64,000 bases of DNA from an uncultured Prevotellaceae bacterium (GTDB taxonomy: Bacteria; Bacteroidota; Bacteroidia; Bacteroidales; Bacteroidaceae): NCBI GenBank assembly GCA_900321965.1, contig ONYA01000012.1, positions 1 through 64,000 of the forward strand, read 5' to 3'. Positions 39,896 to 47,922 of this stretch are shown one piece after another. The notes beneath the pieces were generated by a model. It made no database searches. It was not told where the DNA came from and was given only the letters and a program-made list of their open reading frames with translations. The position numbers were made by a program, and so were the translations under genes. Every line of letters begins with the position of its first letter. The stretch's first letter is position 1.

Positions 39896-41995
39896 TTAGT
39901 GCCGAAGTCCTTGGTTGAGCCAGTCGAGATAGCTGTCGGCATCCTCGTCGTAGGCGCGGCTGCTAGTCAGCGGACGACCGGTGGCGGGGTCTACGATGAC
40001 GTAGAAAGGCTGGGCGTTGGCCCCGAACTTATGGCTCTCGAGGTAGCTCCACTTGGCACCGATGGTACGCAGCGTCTTGTGACGTCCCTGTTCGTCGATC
40101 ACTTCGAGGGGCGTGTCCAGCGCGGCCTTGTCGTCGACGAAGAGCGATATGAGGACAAAGTCGTTACGCAGGCGGTCGGCAATGCGCGGGTCTGTCCACA
40201 CGGCAGCCTCCATCTTGCGGCAGTTGACGCAGCCGTAGCCAGTGAAGTCTATCAGTACGGGCTTGCCCTCGGCACGGGCGGCAGCCATGCCCTGCTCGTA
40301 GTCGGTGAAGCGGGCTTCGACCGTATTGTTATAGAGGTTGAAGTCCTGGGTGTACATCGGCGGTGCAAAGGCACTGACGGCCTTGCACGGAGCCCCCCAC
40401 AGTCCAGGCACCATATAGAGGGCGAAGGCAAAGGACACTAAGCCGCCCATGATGGAGAGTACAGGCTTGGGGGTATGTTGTTCTGCACCCACTTCGTCAG
40501 ACGGGAACTTCAGCCAGCCGCAGAGGTAGGCCCCTAACAGCGCGAAGATGACGATCCACAGCGAGAGGAATACCTCGCGGTCCAGCAGTCGCCAGCCGTA
40601 GGCGAGGTCGGCCACTGAAAAGAACTTCAGGGCGAAGGCCAGTTCGATGAATCCCAACGTCACCTTGATGGTGTTCATCCATGCTCCTGACTTCGGTGCC
40701 TGTTTCATCCACGAGGGAAACAGGGCGAAGAGTGTGAACGGCAGGGCTAAGGCTACGGCAAAGCCCAGCATGCCGAGGGCTGGCGACAGCCAGTTGCCGG
40801 TGGTTGTTGTCTCAACGAGGAGCAGGCCGATGATGGGGGCCGTACACGAGAAGGAGACAAGCACCAGCGTGAAAGCCATGAGGAGAATTGAGAGTTGGGA
40901 ATTGAGAGTTGAGAGTTTGGAGCCGGTCGACGCTTTGGCAGAGAACTCTTCACTCTTCTGATCCACCTTGTTGGCCCAGGAGTCGGGCAGTTTGATTTCG
41001 AACCATCCGAAAAACGAGAGGGCGAAAACCACTAACAACAGGAAGAGGAAGATGTTGAACACGGCGTTGGTCGACAAGGCATTGAGCGTGTCGCTGCCGA
41101 AGAGGGCTGTCACCAACAGTCCTAAGCCGAGGTAGATGACGATGATGGAGAGCCCGTAGGTCACGGCATCCTTCACTCCCCTTCCTCTTTTTAGGAAGAA
41201 CGAGACGGTCATGGGGATGATGGGCCAGATGCACGGCATACACACGGCTAACAGTCCGCCGATGAAACCCATGAGCAGGATGTAGAGTAGCGAGTGGTCG
41301 GTGAGCGGCGTGCTGCCGGCGGCTGCCTGTAGCTCGTCGACAACGGGCGTCCAAAGAGCTTCCCCAAGTCCCTCCGAAGAAAGGGGCGTCTGGTTACTTA
41401 ACGTGGCGGTGTCGGGAAGAGCCTCCCCAAGCCCCTCCGAAGGAGGGGATGTCTGATTACTTAACGTGGTGGTGTCATGGTTGTTAGGTAACTTAACATC
41501 CCCTCCTTCGGAGGGGCTTGGGGAGGCTTCTGGGGAGGCTTTCGGAGCTTCTCCACTCTGCTTGAATTCCACCTGTGTGGGCGGCAGACAACTCTGGTCG
41601 TTGCAGGCGCCGTATTCTAAGTAACAGTCGATGGTGTACTGCGGCTTGGTGAAACGAATCTTCTGGACGAAGGTAACCTGCTGTTCGAAGTACCTCAGCT
41701 CCATTCCGAAGAGTTCGTCGTACTTCTTGATCTCCTTGCCGCGCGGCGTCAACCGCCCCACAGGCTCTGCACCCTCCATCTTCACCACGCCAAACGAAGC
41801 CTCGATGGGACCATCCTGGCCTAAGTTGGTGGAGTAGACGTGCCACCCAGCGTCGATCGTCGCCGAGAACACAATCTCGGCCTCGGCACCTTTGCCTATC
41901 TTCAGCTGCGACGTGAAGTGTATAGGATTAACCATCTGCGCCTGTGCCATCAGCACAGCCGTCAGCATCAGTAGGATAAGGCTTATACGTTTCAT
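39896..41995 (-). CDS. dsbD: Thiol:disulfide interchange protein DsbD family
   Basis: 699 residues. Signal peptide (ISLILLMLTAVLMAQAQ), periplasmic DsbD-alpha-like domain (~20-140, CYLEYGACNDQSCLPP with its Cys pair), a linker, eight or so membrane helices (~215-520) with GLLAVCMPCIWPIIPMTVSF carrying the membrane Cys and FSCTAPIIGLLL, then a thioredoxin-like domain with CVNC in GYGCVNCRKMEAAVW. It passes electrons from the cytoplasm to periplasmic disulfides. The linker (~150-212) holds two copies of TTLSNQT.(P/L)(P/S)SEGLGEAL encoded by palindromic repeats at 41356-41530. A second patch, SKLSTLNSQLSILL (40882-40920), also comes from a short intergenic-type repeat. It lies 8 bases after pheS, probably one operon. 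Confidence 0.9.
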   Translation of the reverse strand: MKRISLILLMLTAVLMAQAQMVNPIHFTSQLKIGKGAEAEIVFSATIDAGWHVYSTNLGQDGPIEASFGVVKMEGAEPVGRLTPRGKEIKKYDELFGMELRYFEQQVTFVQKIRFTKPQYTIDCYLEYGACNDQSCLPPTQVEFKQSGEAPKASPEASPSPSEGGDVKLPNNHDTTTLSNQTSPPSEGLGEALPDTATLSNQTPLSSEGLGEALWTPVVDELQAAAGSTPLTDHSLLYILLMGFIGGLLAVCMPCIWPIIPMTVSFFLKRGRGVKDAVTYGLSIIVIYLGLGLLVTALFGSDTLNALSTNAVFNIFLFLLLVVFALSFFGWFEIKLPDSWANKVDQKSEEFSAKASTGSKLSTLNSQLSILLMAFTLVLVSFSCTAPIIGLLLVETTTTGNWLSPALGMLGFAVALALPFTLFALFPSWMKQAPKSGAWMNTIKVTLGFIELAFALKFFSVADLAYGWRLLDREVFLSLWIVIFALLGAYLCGWLKFPSDEVGAEQHTPKPVLSIMGGLVSFAFALYMVPGLWGAPCKAVSAFAPPMYTQDFNLYNNTVEARFTDYEQGMAAARAEGKPVLIDFTGYGCVNCRKMEAAVWTDPRIADRLRNDFVLISLFVDDKAALDTPLEVIDEQGRHKTLRTIGAKWSYLESHKFGANAQPFYVIVDPATGRPLTSSRAYDEDADSYLDWLNQGLRH
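41356..41530. repeat. Palindromic repeats translated inside dsbD
   Basis: Two direct copies (41356-41413 and 41419-41476, period 63) and one inverted partial copy (41495-41530) share GCCTCCCCAAGCCCCTCCGA followed by AGGAGGGG. The direct and inverted copies can form a long hairpin. All lie in frame in the DsbD linker, giving 21-residue protein repeats. Confidence 0.85.
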
Positions 41996-42003
41996 TGTGG
42001 CGG

Positions 42004-43068
42004 TTAGTCGGCCGCCTCGAACTCTTCGAGGAAACGGGTGTCGTTCTCAGAGAACAGGCGTAGATCGTTGACGCGGTACTTCAGGTTCGTGATACGCTCA
42101 ACGCCCATACCGAAGGCATAGCCACTATAGACAGTTGAGTCGATGCCGCACTGCTCGAGGACGTTGGGGTCGACCATGCCGCAGCCGAGAATCTCGACCC
42201 AGCCCGTGTGCTTGCAGAAGCCGCAACCCTCGCCGCCGCAGATGAAGCACGAGATGTCCATCTCGGCAGAAGGCTCGGTGAAGGGGAAGTAGGAGGGGCG
42301 CAGACGGATCTTCGTGTCGGCGCCGAACATCTCCTTGGCAAACGACAGAAGCACCTGCTTCAGGTCGGTGAAGCTGACGTTCTTGTCGATGTACAGACCC
42401 TCTACCTGATGGAAGAAGCAGTGGGCGCGGGCGGTGATGGCCTCGTTGCGATAGACACGGCCTGGACAGATGACGCGGATGGGAGCCGTCAGCTTGCCGT
42501 TCTCGTCGTGCATCTGCTCCATGACGCGAGCCTGGACACTCGATGTGTGCGAGCGCAGCAGGATGTTCTTGGTGACGTCGTCGGGATGCTGTGAGACGAA
42601 GAATGTGTCCTGCATGTCGCGGGCAGGATGGTCGGCGGCGAAGTTCATCTTCGTGAACACGTGGAGGTCATCCTCAACCTCGGGACCGTCGGCCAATACG
42701 AACCCCATGCGCGAGAAGATGTCGATAATCTCGTTCGTCACGAGGGTCAGCGGGTGACGCGTACCTAATTTAATAGGGTAGGGGGTGCGCGTCAGGTCGA
42801 TTAGCTCGTCGCCCGTCTCCTGGCTTTCGCAAGCCTCACGCAACTGGTTGATGCGCTCGGTAGCCAGCGTCTTCAGCTCGTTAATCTTCATGCCGACGGT
42901 CTTCTTCTCGTCGGCAGCTACGTTACGGAAATCGTTCATCAGGGCTGTAATCTCGCCCTTCTTGCTGAGGTATTTCAGACGAAGCTGTTCCACTTCCTCT
43001 GCGTTCTTAGCACTCAGCGTCTGTACTTCTTTCAGAAGCTCGTCTATCTTGTCTAAAATCATAGTCAT
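42004..43068 (-). CDS. pheS: Phenylalanyl-tRNA synthetase alpha subunit
   Basis: 354 residues from ATG 43068 (ATG 43062 is possible and would begin MILDKIDELL). An N-terminal coiled coil (~1-90) that binds tRNA precedes the class II core: HPLTLVTNEIIDIFSRMGF, motif 2 ICPGRVYRNEAITARAHCFF and motif 3 GMGVERITNLKYRVNDLRLF. A cysteine-rich loop CFICGGEGCGFCKHTGW is usual in Bacteroidetes PheS and may bind zinc. Charges tRNA-Phe together with PheT, which is not in this window. dsbD follows at 8 bases. Confidence 0.96.
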   Translation of the reverse strand: MTMILDKIDELLKEVQTLSAKNAEEVEQLRLKYLSKKGEITALMNDFRNVAADEKKTVGMKINELKTLATERINQLREACESQETGDELIDLTRTPYPIKLGTRHPLTLVTNEIIDIFSRMGFVLADGPEVEDDLHVFTKMNFAADHPARDMQDTFFVSQHPDDVTKNILLRSHTSSVQARVMEQMHDENGKLTAPIRVICPGRVYRNEAITARAHCFFHQVEGLYIDKNVSFTDLKQVLLSFAKEMFGADTKIRLRPSYFPFTEPSAEMDISCFICGGEGCGFCKHTGWVEILGCGMVDPNVLEQCGIDSTVYSGYAFGMGVERITNLKYRVNDLRLFSENDTRFLEEFEAAD

Positions 43069-43093
43069 GATGTAAAAATTGCAATTTCGGCTG

Positions 43094-43101
43094 CAAAGGT
43101 A
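43094..43101 (-). promoter_or_regulatory. -7 box of pheS
   Basis: Minus-strand TACCTTTG, 25 bases before the ATG at 43068. Divergent from the lipoprotein promoter; ATTAAGAA tandem units lie between them. Confidence 0.6.
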
Positions 43102-43144
43102 CTAAAAAAATTAAGAATTAAGAATCGAATTAAGAAATATTTTG

Positions 43145-43152
43145 TAACTTTG
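43145..43152 (+). promoter_or_regulatory. -7 box of the DUF4348 lipoprotein gene
   Basis: TAACTTTG, 23 bases before the ATG at 43176. Confidence 0.6.
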
Positions 43153-43175
43153 CACGCTGATTTGAGAGACGAACC

Positions 43176-44024
43176 ATGAAGAGGCTTCTATTTGGGGCAC
43201 TGGTGCTGACAGCACTGATGTTCTCGTGTAAAGGGAAACAGACAGGCGACACGGCTGAAGACGTGCCTCAAGACACAACGGACACGACCGTCGTGCAGGA
43301 TACAGTTGGCATTGACACGCTGGAACAGTTGATTACCGAGACGCCGATGCCGCGTGCCGCCGACGAGTTGTTCGACGACTTCCTTTTTAACTTTGCTGCC
43401 AACCGTAAGCTGCAGATGGAACGCGTGGCGTTTCCGCTGGCGGTCATCCGTAACGGACAGGTGACGCAGGTGGGTAAGGACAGTTGGCAGATGGAGCGCT
43501 TCTTCATGCGCCAGGACTTTTACACCGTTCTCTTCGATGACGAGAAGCAGATGGAGCTGGTGAAGGACACCTCCGTCAGCAGGGCCATCGTCGAGAAGAT
43601 ATACTTCAACACAGGGGCCGTGCAGCAGTATAAGTTCCGCCGCGTCAACGGGGCGTGGATGCTGTTAGAGGTGCAGACGGAGCCTATAGCGTCGAACCGC
43701 AACGCATCGTTCCTGCAGTTCTACCACCATTTTGTGACCGACAGCGTGTTCCAGTCGGAGAGCTTAGGCGAGACGGTGAAGTTCATAGCACCTGACCCTG
43801 ACGATGACTTTGCACAGATGGAGGGCTACCTGACGCCCGACACATGGCCCGCCTTCGCACCGGAGCTGCCCGACCGCATGATTTACAACATCGTGTACGG
43901 CCAGCCGAAGGAGAAGTCGCATAGTAAGATTTTCGTCATGCGCGGCATAGCCAACGGTCTGGAACTGGAAATGACCTTCCGTCAGCACGACGGGCGCTGG
44001 CAGTTGGTGAAGTTGGTGAATTGA
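43176..44024 (+). CDS. DUF4348-type lipoprotein
   Basis: 282 residues. Lipoprotein signal peptide with lipobox LMFSC (Cys17 or 18), then a Thr/Asp-rich linker (~20-50) and one compact domain (~60-282: ADELFDDFLFNFAANRKLQM, then FPLAVIRNGQ, YTVLFDDEKQMELVKDTSVS and a C-terminal DGRWQLVKLVN strand). The pattern fits the Bacteroidetes DUF4348 family, function unknown. It is probably anchored in the outer membrane. murB follows after 17 bases of GAGAATT repeats. Confidence 0.72.
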   Translation: MKRLLFGALVLTALMFSCKGKQTGDTAEDVPQDTTDTTVVQDTVGIDTLEQLITETPMPRAADELFDDFLFNFAANRKLQMERVAFPLAVIRNGQVTQVGKDSWQMERFFMRQDFYTVLFDDEKQMELVKDTSVSRAIVEKIYFNTGAVQQYKFRRVNGAWMLLEVQTEPIASNRNASFLQFYHHFVTDSVFQSESLGETVKFIAPDPDDDFAQMEGYLTPDTWPAFAPELPDRMIYNIVYGQPKEKSHSKIFVMRGIANGLELEMTFRQHDGRWQLVKLVN

Positions 44025-44046
44025 AGATTGAGAATTGAGAATTGAA
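44022..44046 (+). repeat. ATTGAGA tandem repeats carrying the murB start codon
   Basis: GATTGAGAATTGAGAATTGA with period 8 spans the gap between the lipoprotein stop and murB, and its last unit supplies the TTG start of murB. Confidence 0.6.
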
Positions 44047-45046
44047 GGACATTCGTGACTATAGTTTGAAGGAGCACAATACATTTGGCATCGATGCCAA
44101 GTGCAGACGCTTCATCGAGTTCGACAATGACGACGAGGCTGTCGTCGTTGCCGAGATTCTGCGGCAGTCAGGGATGCCCTATATAATAATAGGTGGCGGC
44201 AGCAACCTGCTGCTGACGCGCGACTTCGACGGCATCGTGGTGCGCTCGGCCGTCAAGGGCTATTATTTCGAGGACGGCTACCGGATGATTTGCGGCAGCG
44301 GTGAGACCTTTGATGACATGGTGGCCACGAGTATCGAGGCGGGTTATTACGGTATGGAGAATCTGTCGCTGATTCCAGGCGACGTGGGAGCGAGTGCCGT
44401 CCAGAACATCGGTGCCTACGGCGTTGAGGCGAAAGACCTTATTCTCTGCGTCTGGGCTATCGAGATAGCGACGGGACGCCCGTGTATGTGGGGCAATGAG
44501 GAGTGTGAATACGGCTATCGTCAGAGTCGCTTCAAGCACGAATGGAAGAATAAGTACCTGATTACCCGCGTGACCTACGGCCTGTCGCGGACTTTTGAAC
44601 CCCATCTGGACTATGGTAACATCCGCGCCGAGTTGGAGCGGAAAGGCATTATAGCTCCCACAGCTCAGCAACTGCGCGAGACGATTATCGACATACGCAA
44701 TGCCAAACTGCCCGATCCCAAGGTGACGGGCAATGCGGGCAGCTTCTTTATGAACCCCGTGGTGAGTCGTGAGAAATATGAGGAACTGGCCGCCCGGTTT
44801 GTGGATATGCCCCATTATAAGGTGGACAGTCAGCACGAGAAGATCCCTGCCGGCTGGATGATTGACCAGTGTGGCTGGAAGGGTAAGTCACTGGGTCGTG
44901 CTGGCGTTCATCCCAAGCAGGCACTGGTGTTGGTGAATCTTGGCGGTGCCACGGGGCATGAAATCGTGGCACTCTGCACGGCCATCCAACAGGATGTGAA
45001 AGCAAAATTTGGTATCGATATCTATCCCGAGGTAAACATTATATGA
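44042..45046 (+). CDS. murB: UDP-N-acetylenolpyruvoylglucosamine reductase
   Basis: 334 residues from a TTG at 44042; no ATG gives the expected N-terminus KDIRDYSLKEHNTFGIDAKC, where homologues begin. FAD-binding motifs IIGGGSNLLL, and IPGDVGASAVQNIGAYGVE and NPKVTGNAGSFFMNPVV (catalytic Ser region) are present, with EIYPEVNII-like end DIYPEVNII. It reduces UDP-GlcNAc enolpyruvate to UDP-MurNAc for peptidoglycan. Overlaps the next gene by 4 bases (ATGA). Confidence 0.95.
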   Translation: MKDIRDYSLKEHNTFGIDAKCRRFIEFDNDDEAVVVAEILRQSGMPYIIIGGGSNLLLTRDFDGIVVRSAVKGYYFEDGYRMICGSGETFDDMVATSIEAGYYGMENLSLIPGDVGASAVQNIGAYGVEAKDLILCVWAIEIATGRPCMWGNEECEYGYRQSRFKHEWKNKYLITRVTYGLSRTFEPHLDYGNIRAELERKGIIAPTAQQLRETIIDIRNAKLPDPKVTGNAGSFFMNPVVSREKYEELAARFVDMPHYKVDSQHEKIPAGWMIDQCGWKGKSLGRAGVHPKQALVLVNLGGATGHEIVALCTAIQQDVKAKFGIDIYPEVNII

Positions 45047-45834
45047 AGCTAACATTCTTAGGAACAGGTACATCGTGTGGCGTGCCAACCATCGGATGCC
45101 AATGCGAGGTCTGTCAGAGCACTGACCCGAAGGACAAACGGCTGCGCTGTTCGGCACTCGTCGAGACAGAGCAGACGCGGCTGCTGATAGACTGCGGACC
45201 TGACTTCCGTCAGCAGATCATGCCGCACCCTTTCCGGCGGATTGACGGCATCCTCATCACCCATGCCCACTACGACCACATGGGCGGTATGGACGATGTG
45301 CGACCTTACTGCCAGTTTGGCGAAATCAATGTTTACGCTGACCCGATAGCCCGGCAGGGACTGCTTCAGATGCTGCCTTATTGTTTTGCTGAGAACCGCT
45401 ATCCGGGTGTGCCGGCCATCCAGTTGCACGAGATTCACAAACACGAACCTTTCACCATCGGCGACCTCGACATCATGCCGATAGAGGTGATGCACGGCAA
45501 ACTGCCCATCCTCGGCTACCGTATCGCTCAGCATGCCTCGCACCTCGCACCTCGCACCTCGACACTAACCTACATTACCGACATGAAGACCATCAGCGAC
45601 GAGGAACTGCCGTATATGGAAAGGACTGAGGTACTTGTGGTCAATGCCCTGCGCCAGAAACCTCACCATTCGCACCAGACGTTAGACGACGGCGTCGTCT
45701 TTGCCCGCCGAGTGGGGGCCAAACAGACCTGGCTGATACACAGCAGTCACCACATCGGACTGCACGCTGAGGTTAATGCCTCGCTGCCTGCCGATATCCA
45801 ATTGGCCTACGACGGACAGGCCATCATCATCTAA
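45043..45834 (+). CDS. MBL-fold metallohydrolase (PhnP-like)
   Basis: 263 residues. Metallo-beta-lactamase motif HAHYDH at residues 74-79; an N-terminal CQCEVCQSTDPKDKRLR segment resembles the zinc-binding Cys cluster of PhnP-type phosphodiesterases; further His ligands in VMHGKLPILGYR and WLIHSSHHIG. Likely hydrolyses a cyclic phosphodiester or similar substrate in the cytoplasm. Residues ~166-173 (HLAPRTST) come from a CCTCGCA tandem patch (45535-45565) that looks inserted. Translationally coupled to murB. Confidence 0.85.
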   Translation: MKLTFLGTGTSCGVPTIGCQCEVCQSTDPKDKRLRCSALVETEQTRLLIDCGPDFRQQIMPHPFRRIDGILITHAHYDHMGGMDDVRPYCQFGEINVYADPIARQGLLQMLPYCFAENRYPGVPAIQLHEIHKHEPFTIGDLDIMPIEVMHGKLPILGYRIAQHASHLAPRTSTLTYITDMKTISDEELPYMERTEVLVVNALRQKPHHSHQTLDDGVVFARRVGAKQTWLIHSSHHIGLHAEVNASLPADIQLAYDGQAIII

Positions 45835-45850
45835 ACTTAGTGGAGAAAAT

Positions 45851-46096
45851 CTATCTGCGCTTTTTCCGCCCGAAAATGAAACCGTAGCTGCGGATAAGCT
45901 TGCGCACCAACAGGAAACCGTCGATGGCGGTGATGCTGTTTGTGATGAGTCCAGCTATCATTTCACCTTTGGTGTTGGCGGGATGCGGCGTGGTGAGTTC
46001 ACGCCAGATTGCGGAAATCTGACCAGACTGCTGCTGGATGTTGTCTTTCAGCTCGTCTTTGCGCAACTGGATATCTTCGAGGGTGTTGTAGGGCAT
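45851..46096 (-). CDS. Small conserved-looking protein, unknown function
   Basis: 81 residues: helical start (TLEDIQLRKDELKDNIQQQS), then a likely membrane-associated helix (MIAGLITNSITAIDGFLLV) and a very basic tail (GFIFGRKKRR). It is the last of three small minus-strand genes with the holin-like and YtxH genes, so an envelope or stress role is suggested. I do not recognise a family. Confidence 0.6.
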   Translation of the reverse strand: MPYNTLEDIQLRKDELKDNIQQQSGQISAIWRELTTPHPANTKGEMIAGLITNSITAIDGFLLVRKLIRSYGFIFGRKKRR

Positions 46097-46129
46097 GGAA
46101 ATAGTCTTGGGTTGTGGTTCTGTGAAGAG

Positions 46130-46477
46130 TTAGTTGAGCAAAACACCAGCGAGGAAGCGGACGAGTGGACGCTCAATCCACGTCTTGCGGTTAAGAAATA
46201 CCAGAAGAAGTAGGGCAAGGAAAAAGATGGCTAAAATGAAGAAGGCGAGAGCGGTGCCTGTGAGGGGTTCAAGCCAGTAGACACAGGCAAAGGAGAGGTA
46301 GAACAGCACGGCAATGCCTAATAGTAAAAGTACGATGGTAAGGGTCAGTGCCGTTATCAGACGCACAATCTTGTCAATGACGTCAAGCTTCAGATATTCC
46401 TTCTGAAGCTCGACGTAATTCTTTAGCAGCTGTACCAGCTGCCCGATGTTCTCAACGTTCTTGTCGCTTGATAGCAT
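46130..46477 (-). CDS. Phage-holin-superfamily-like membrane protein
   Basis: 115 residues: an amphipathic N-terminal helix (GQLVQLLKNYVELQKEYLKL), then two membrane hairpins (TALTLTIVLLLLGIAVLFYL; ALAFFILAIFFLALLLLVFL). The pattern matches the Phage_holin_3_6/actinobacterial-holin superfamily proteins often found beside YtxH genes in Bacteroidetes. It is unlikely to be a true phage holin here because no phage genes are near. Three bases separate it from the YtxH gene. Confidence 0.75.
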   Translation of the reverse strand: MLSSDKNVENIGQLVQLLKNYVELQKEYLKLDVIDKIVRLITALTLTIVLLLLGIAVLFYLSFACVYWLEPLTGTALAFFILAIFFLALLLLVFLNRKTWIERPLVRFLAGVLLN

Positions 46478-46480
46478 GGT

Positions 46481-46693
46481 TTATTCCTCTTCTGCAGCGT
46501 CTTGAATGTCGTCAACGAGGTCGCCCACTTCCTTGCGGCTGAGCTTGATGTTGTGCTTCTTCATAAAGTCGTCGATGGCATCAGTGATTTTTACACGGGT
46601 GTCGGCTCCCTTTTCGGGGGCCATCAGAATGCCTAAGGCTGCGCCGGCGATAGCTCCGCCAAAGAAAGCGCCAATATAACCTAAACTTTTCAT
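46481..46693 (-). CDS. YtxH-domain protein
   Basis: 70 residues: one glycine-rich membrane helix (YIGAFFGGAIAGAALGILMA) followed by the YtxH motif APEKGADTRVKI and a charged helix. YtxH proteins are small general-stress/envelope proteins. First gene of the three-gene minus-strand operon. Confidence 0.82.
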   Translation of the reverse strand: MKSLGYIGAFFGGAIAGAALGILMAPEKGADTRVKITDAIDDFMKKHNIKLSRKEVGDLVDDIQDAAEEE

Positions 46694-46731
46694 AATACTA
46701 TTTTTTTATTGGTAAAACATAAATCTTACCG

Positions 46732-46739
46732 CAAAAATA
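46732..46739 (-). promoter_or_regulatory. -7 box of the YtxH operon
   Basis: Minus-strand TATTTTTG, 38 bases before the YtxH ATG. Confidence 0.45.
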
Positions 46740-46855
46740 CGAAATTTTTCTGAAACTCACGTTAAAAACTGTGACATTTTTTGTTAAAATGTGAGTATTT
46801 CTTGTATTTAACAAAGTTTAGGTACGTTTTTGGCCTGTTTTTGCTTAGTTTTTTG

Positions 46856-46863
46856 TAATTTCG
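46856..46863 (+). promoter_or_regulatory. Possible -7 box of the SPOR lipoprotein gene
   Basis: TAATTTCG, one mismatch from TAnnTTTG, 55 bases before the ATG at 46919. Weak. Confidence 0.35.
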
Positions 46864-46918
46864 CCACTGATTTTTAAAGACAAACATATTAATCATTTAA
46901 AATAACAGAAACAGAAGT

Positions 46919-47437
46919 ATGAAAAAGTACATGGTAGTATGCGCTGGTCTGAGCATGGCTCTGGCTTTCGCGAGCTGCGGTAAGAGTAGTGAGAGTGCCT
47001 ATAAGAAGGCTTATGAGAAGGCAAAGTCGCAGGAGGCTGCACAGCGTGTGACTGAGGCTCCCCAGACAGAGACTCCTGCTCCGACGGTTGTTGCACCTGT
47101 CACCACCCGTCCTGCCACCCAAACAAGGGTTGTTGACAATGTCGACAATGTGTCGGTTCGTCAGGAGAAAGTCGCTCTTGTCAACGGATCTGGCCTGAAG
47201 AATTTTAGTGTCGTGGTCGGCTCTTTCGGTCTGCAGGCGAATGCTGAAGGTTTGCAGCAGCAGCTCCGTGATGGCGGATACGACGCTCAGATTGTCAAGA
47301 ATGAGACAAACAACATGTTCCGTGTCGTCGCCACGACATTCGACTCAAAGGTTGACGCTGTGAACAGCCGCGACCAGATTCGTGGTTCGAAATTCAACCC
47401 GAAGGGCGACGCCTGGTTGCTCTATAACGTCCAGTAA
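46919..47437 (+). CDS. SPOR-domain lipoprotein
   Basis: 172 residues. Lipobox AFASC after MKKYMVVCAGLSMAL; a Thr/Pro/Ala-rich linker (~35-75); then a SPOR domain (~95-170: NFSVVVGSFGLQANAEGLQQ, then FRVVATTFDSKVDA). SPOR domains bind denuded septal peptidoglycan, so a cell-division or wall-remodelling role is likely by family. ruvX follows at 3 bases. Confidence 0.87.
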   Translation: MKKYMVVCAGLSMALAFASCGKSSESAYKKAYEKAKSQEAAQRVTEAPQTETPAPTVVAPVTTRPATQTRVVDNVDNVSVRQEKVALVNGSGLKNFSVVVGSFGLQANAEGLQQQLRDGGYDAQIVKNETNNMFRVVATTFDSKVDAVNSRDQIRGSKFNPKGDAWLLYNVQ

Positions 47438-47440
47438 CGG

Positions 47441-47866
47441 TTGGCGCGAATCCTTTCGATTGATTACGGTCGCAAGCGTACCGGTATAGCAGTCACCGAC
47501 CCTCTACAGATCATTGCAGGAGGGCTGGCGACTGTTTCTACGTCTGAGCTGTTCGACTGGCTGCAGCAATATGTACAGCGTGAGCAGGTGGAGCGCATCG
47601 TCATCGGTGAGCCCCGCCAGTCCAACGGCGAGCCGAGCGAGAACTTGGCACGCGTGCAGCAGTTTGTCAACCGTTGGCGCAAAGCCCATCCTGAGCTGCC
47701 CATCGAATACTATGATGAGCGCTTTACCTCGGTATTGGCTCATCAGGCGATGCTCGACGGCGGTCTTCGGAAGAAGGCCCGTCAGGACAAGGCGCTGGTC
47801 GACGAAATTTCGGCCACCATCATCCTCGAGGACTACCTTCGCAGCAAAAGTAATCATAATTTCTAA
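47441..47866 (+). CDS. ruvX: Putative Holliday junction resolvase / pre-16S rRNA nuclease YqgF
   Basis: 141 residues from TTG 47441, the only start giving the family N-terminus ARILSIDYGRKRTGIAVTDP. RNase H-fold acidic residues are in SIDYG, IVIGEPRQSNGEPSENL, YYDERFTSV and the C-terminal VDEISATIILEDYL. In E. coli the family trims 16S rRNA precursors; the resolvase name is historical. 56 bases of TCTAATTCC-type repeats separate it from def. Confidence 0.93.
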   Translation: MARILSIDYGRKRTGIAVTDPLQIIAGGLATVSTSELFDWLQQYVQREQVERIVIGEPRQSNGEPSENLARVQQFVNRWRKAHPELPIEYYDERFTSVLAHQAMLDGGLRKKARQDKALVDEISATIILEDYLRSKSNHNF

Positions 47867-47921
47867 TTCCTAATTCCTAATTTCTAATTCCTAATTTCTC
47901 ATTTCTCATTTCTCATTTAAA
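47867..47921 (+). repeat. TAATTCC/CATTTCT tandem repeats between ruvX and def
   Basis: Seven or so units of 7 bases, first (T)TCTAATTCCTAATTCC then CTCATTT three times, fill the whole gap. No promoter box is visible. Confidence 0.7.
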
Positions 47922-47922
47922 A

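Noticed and set aside
46130..46477. Prophage signal from a holin-like gene
   Set aside because: No other phage gene is near, and this protein belongs to a YtxH-linked envelope operon found in non-phage settings.
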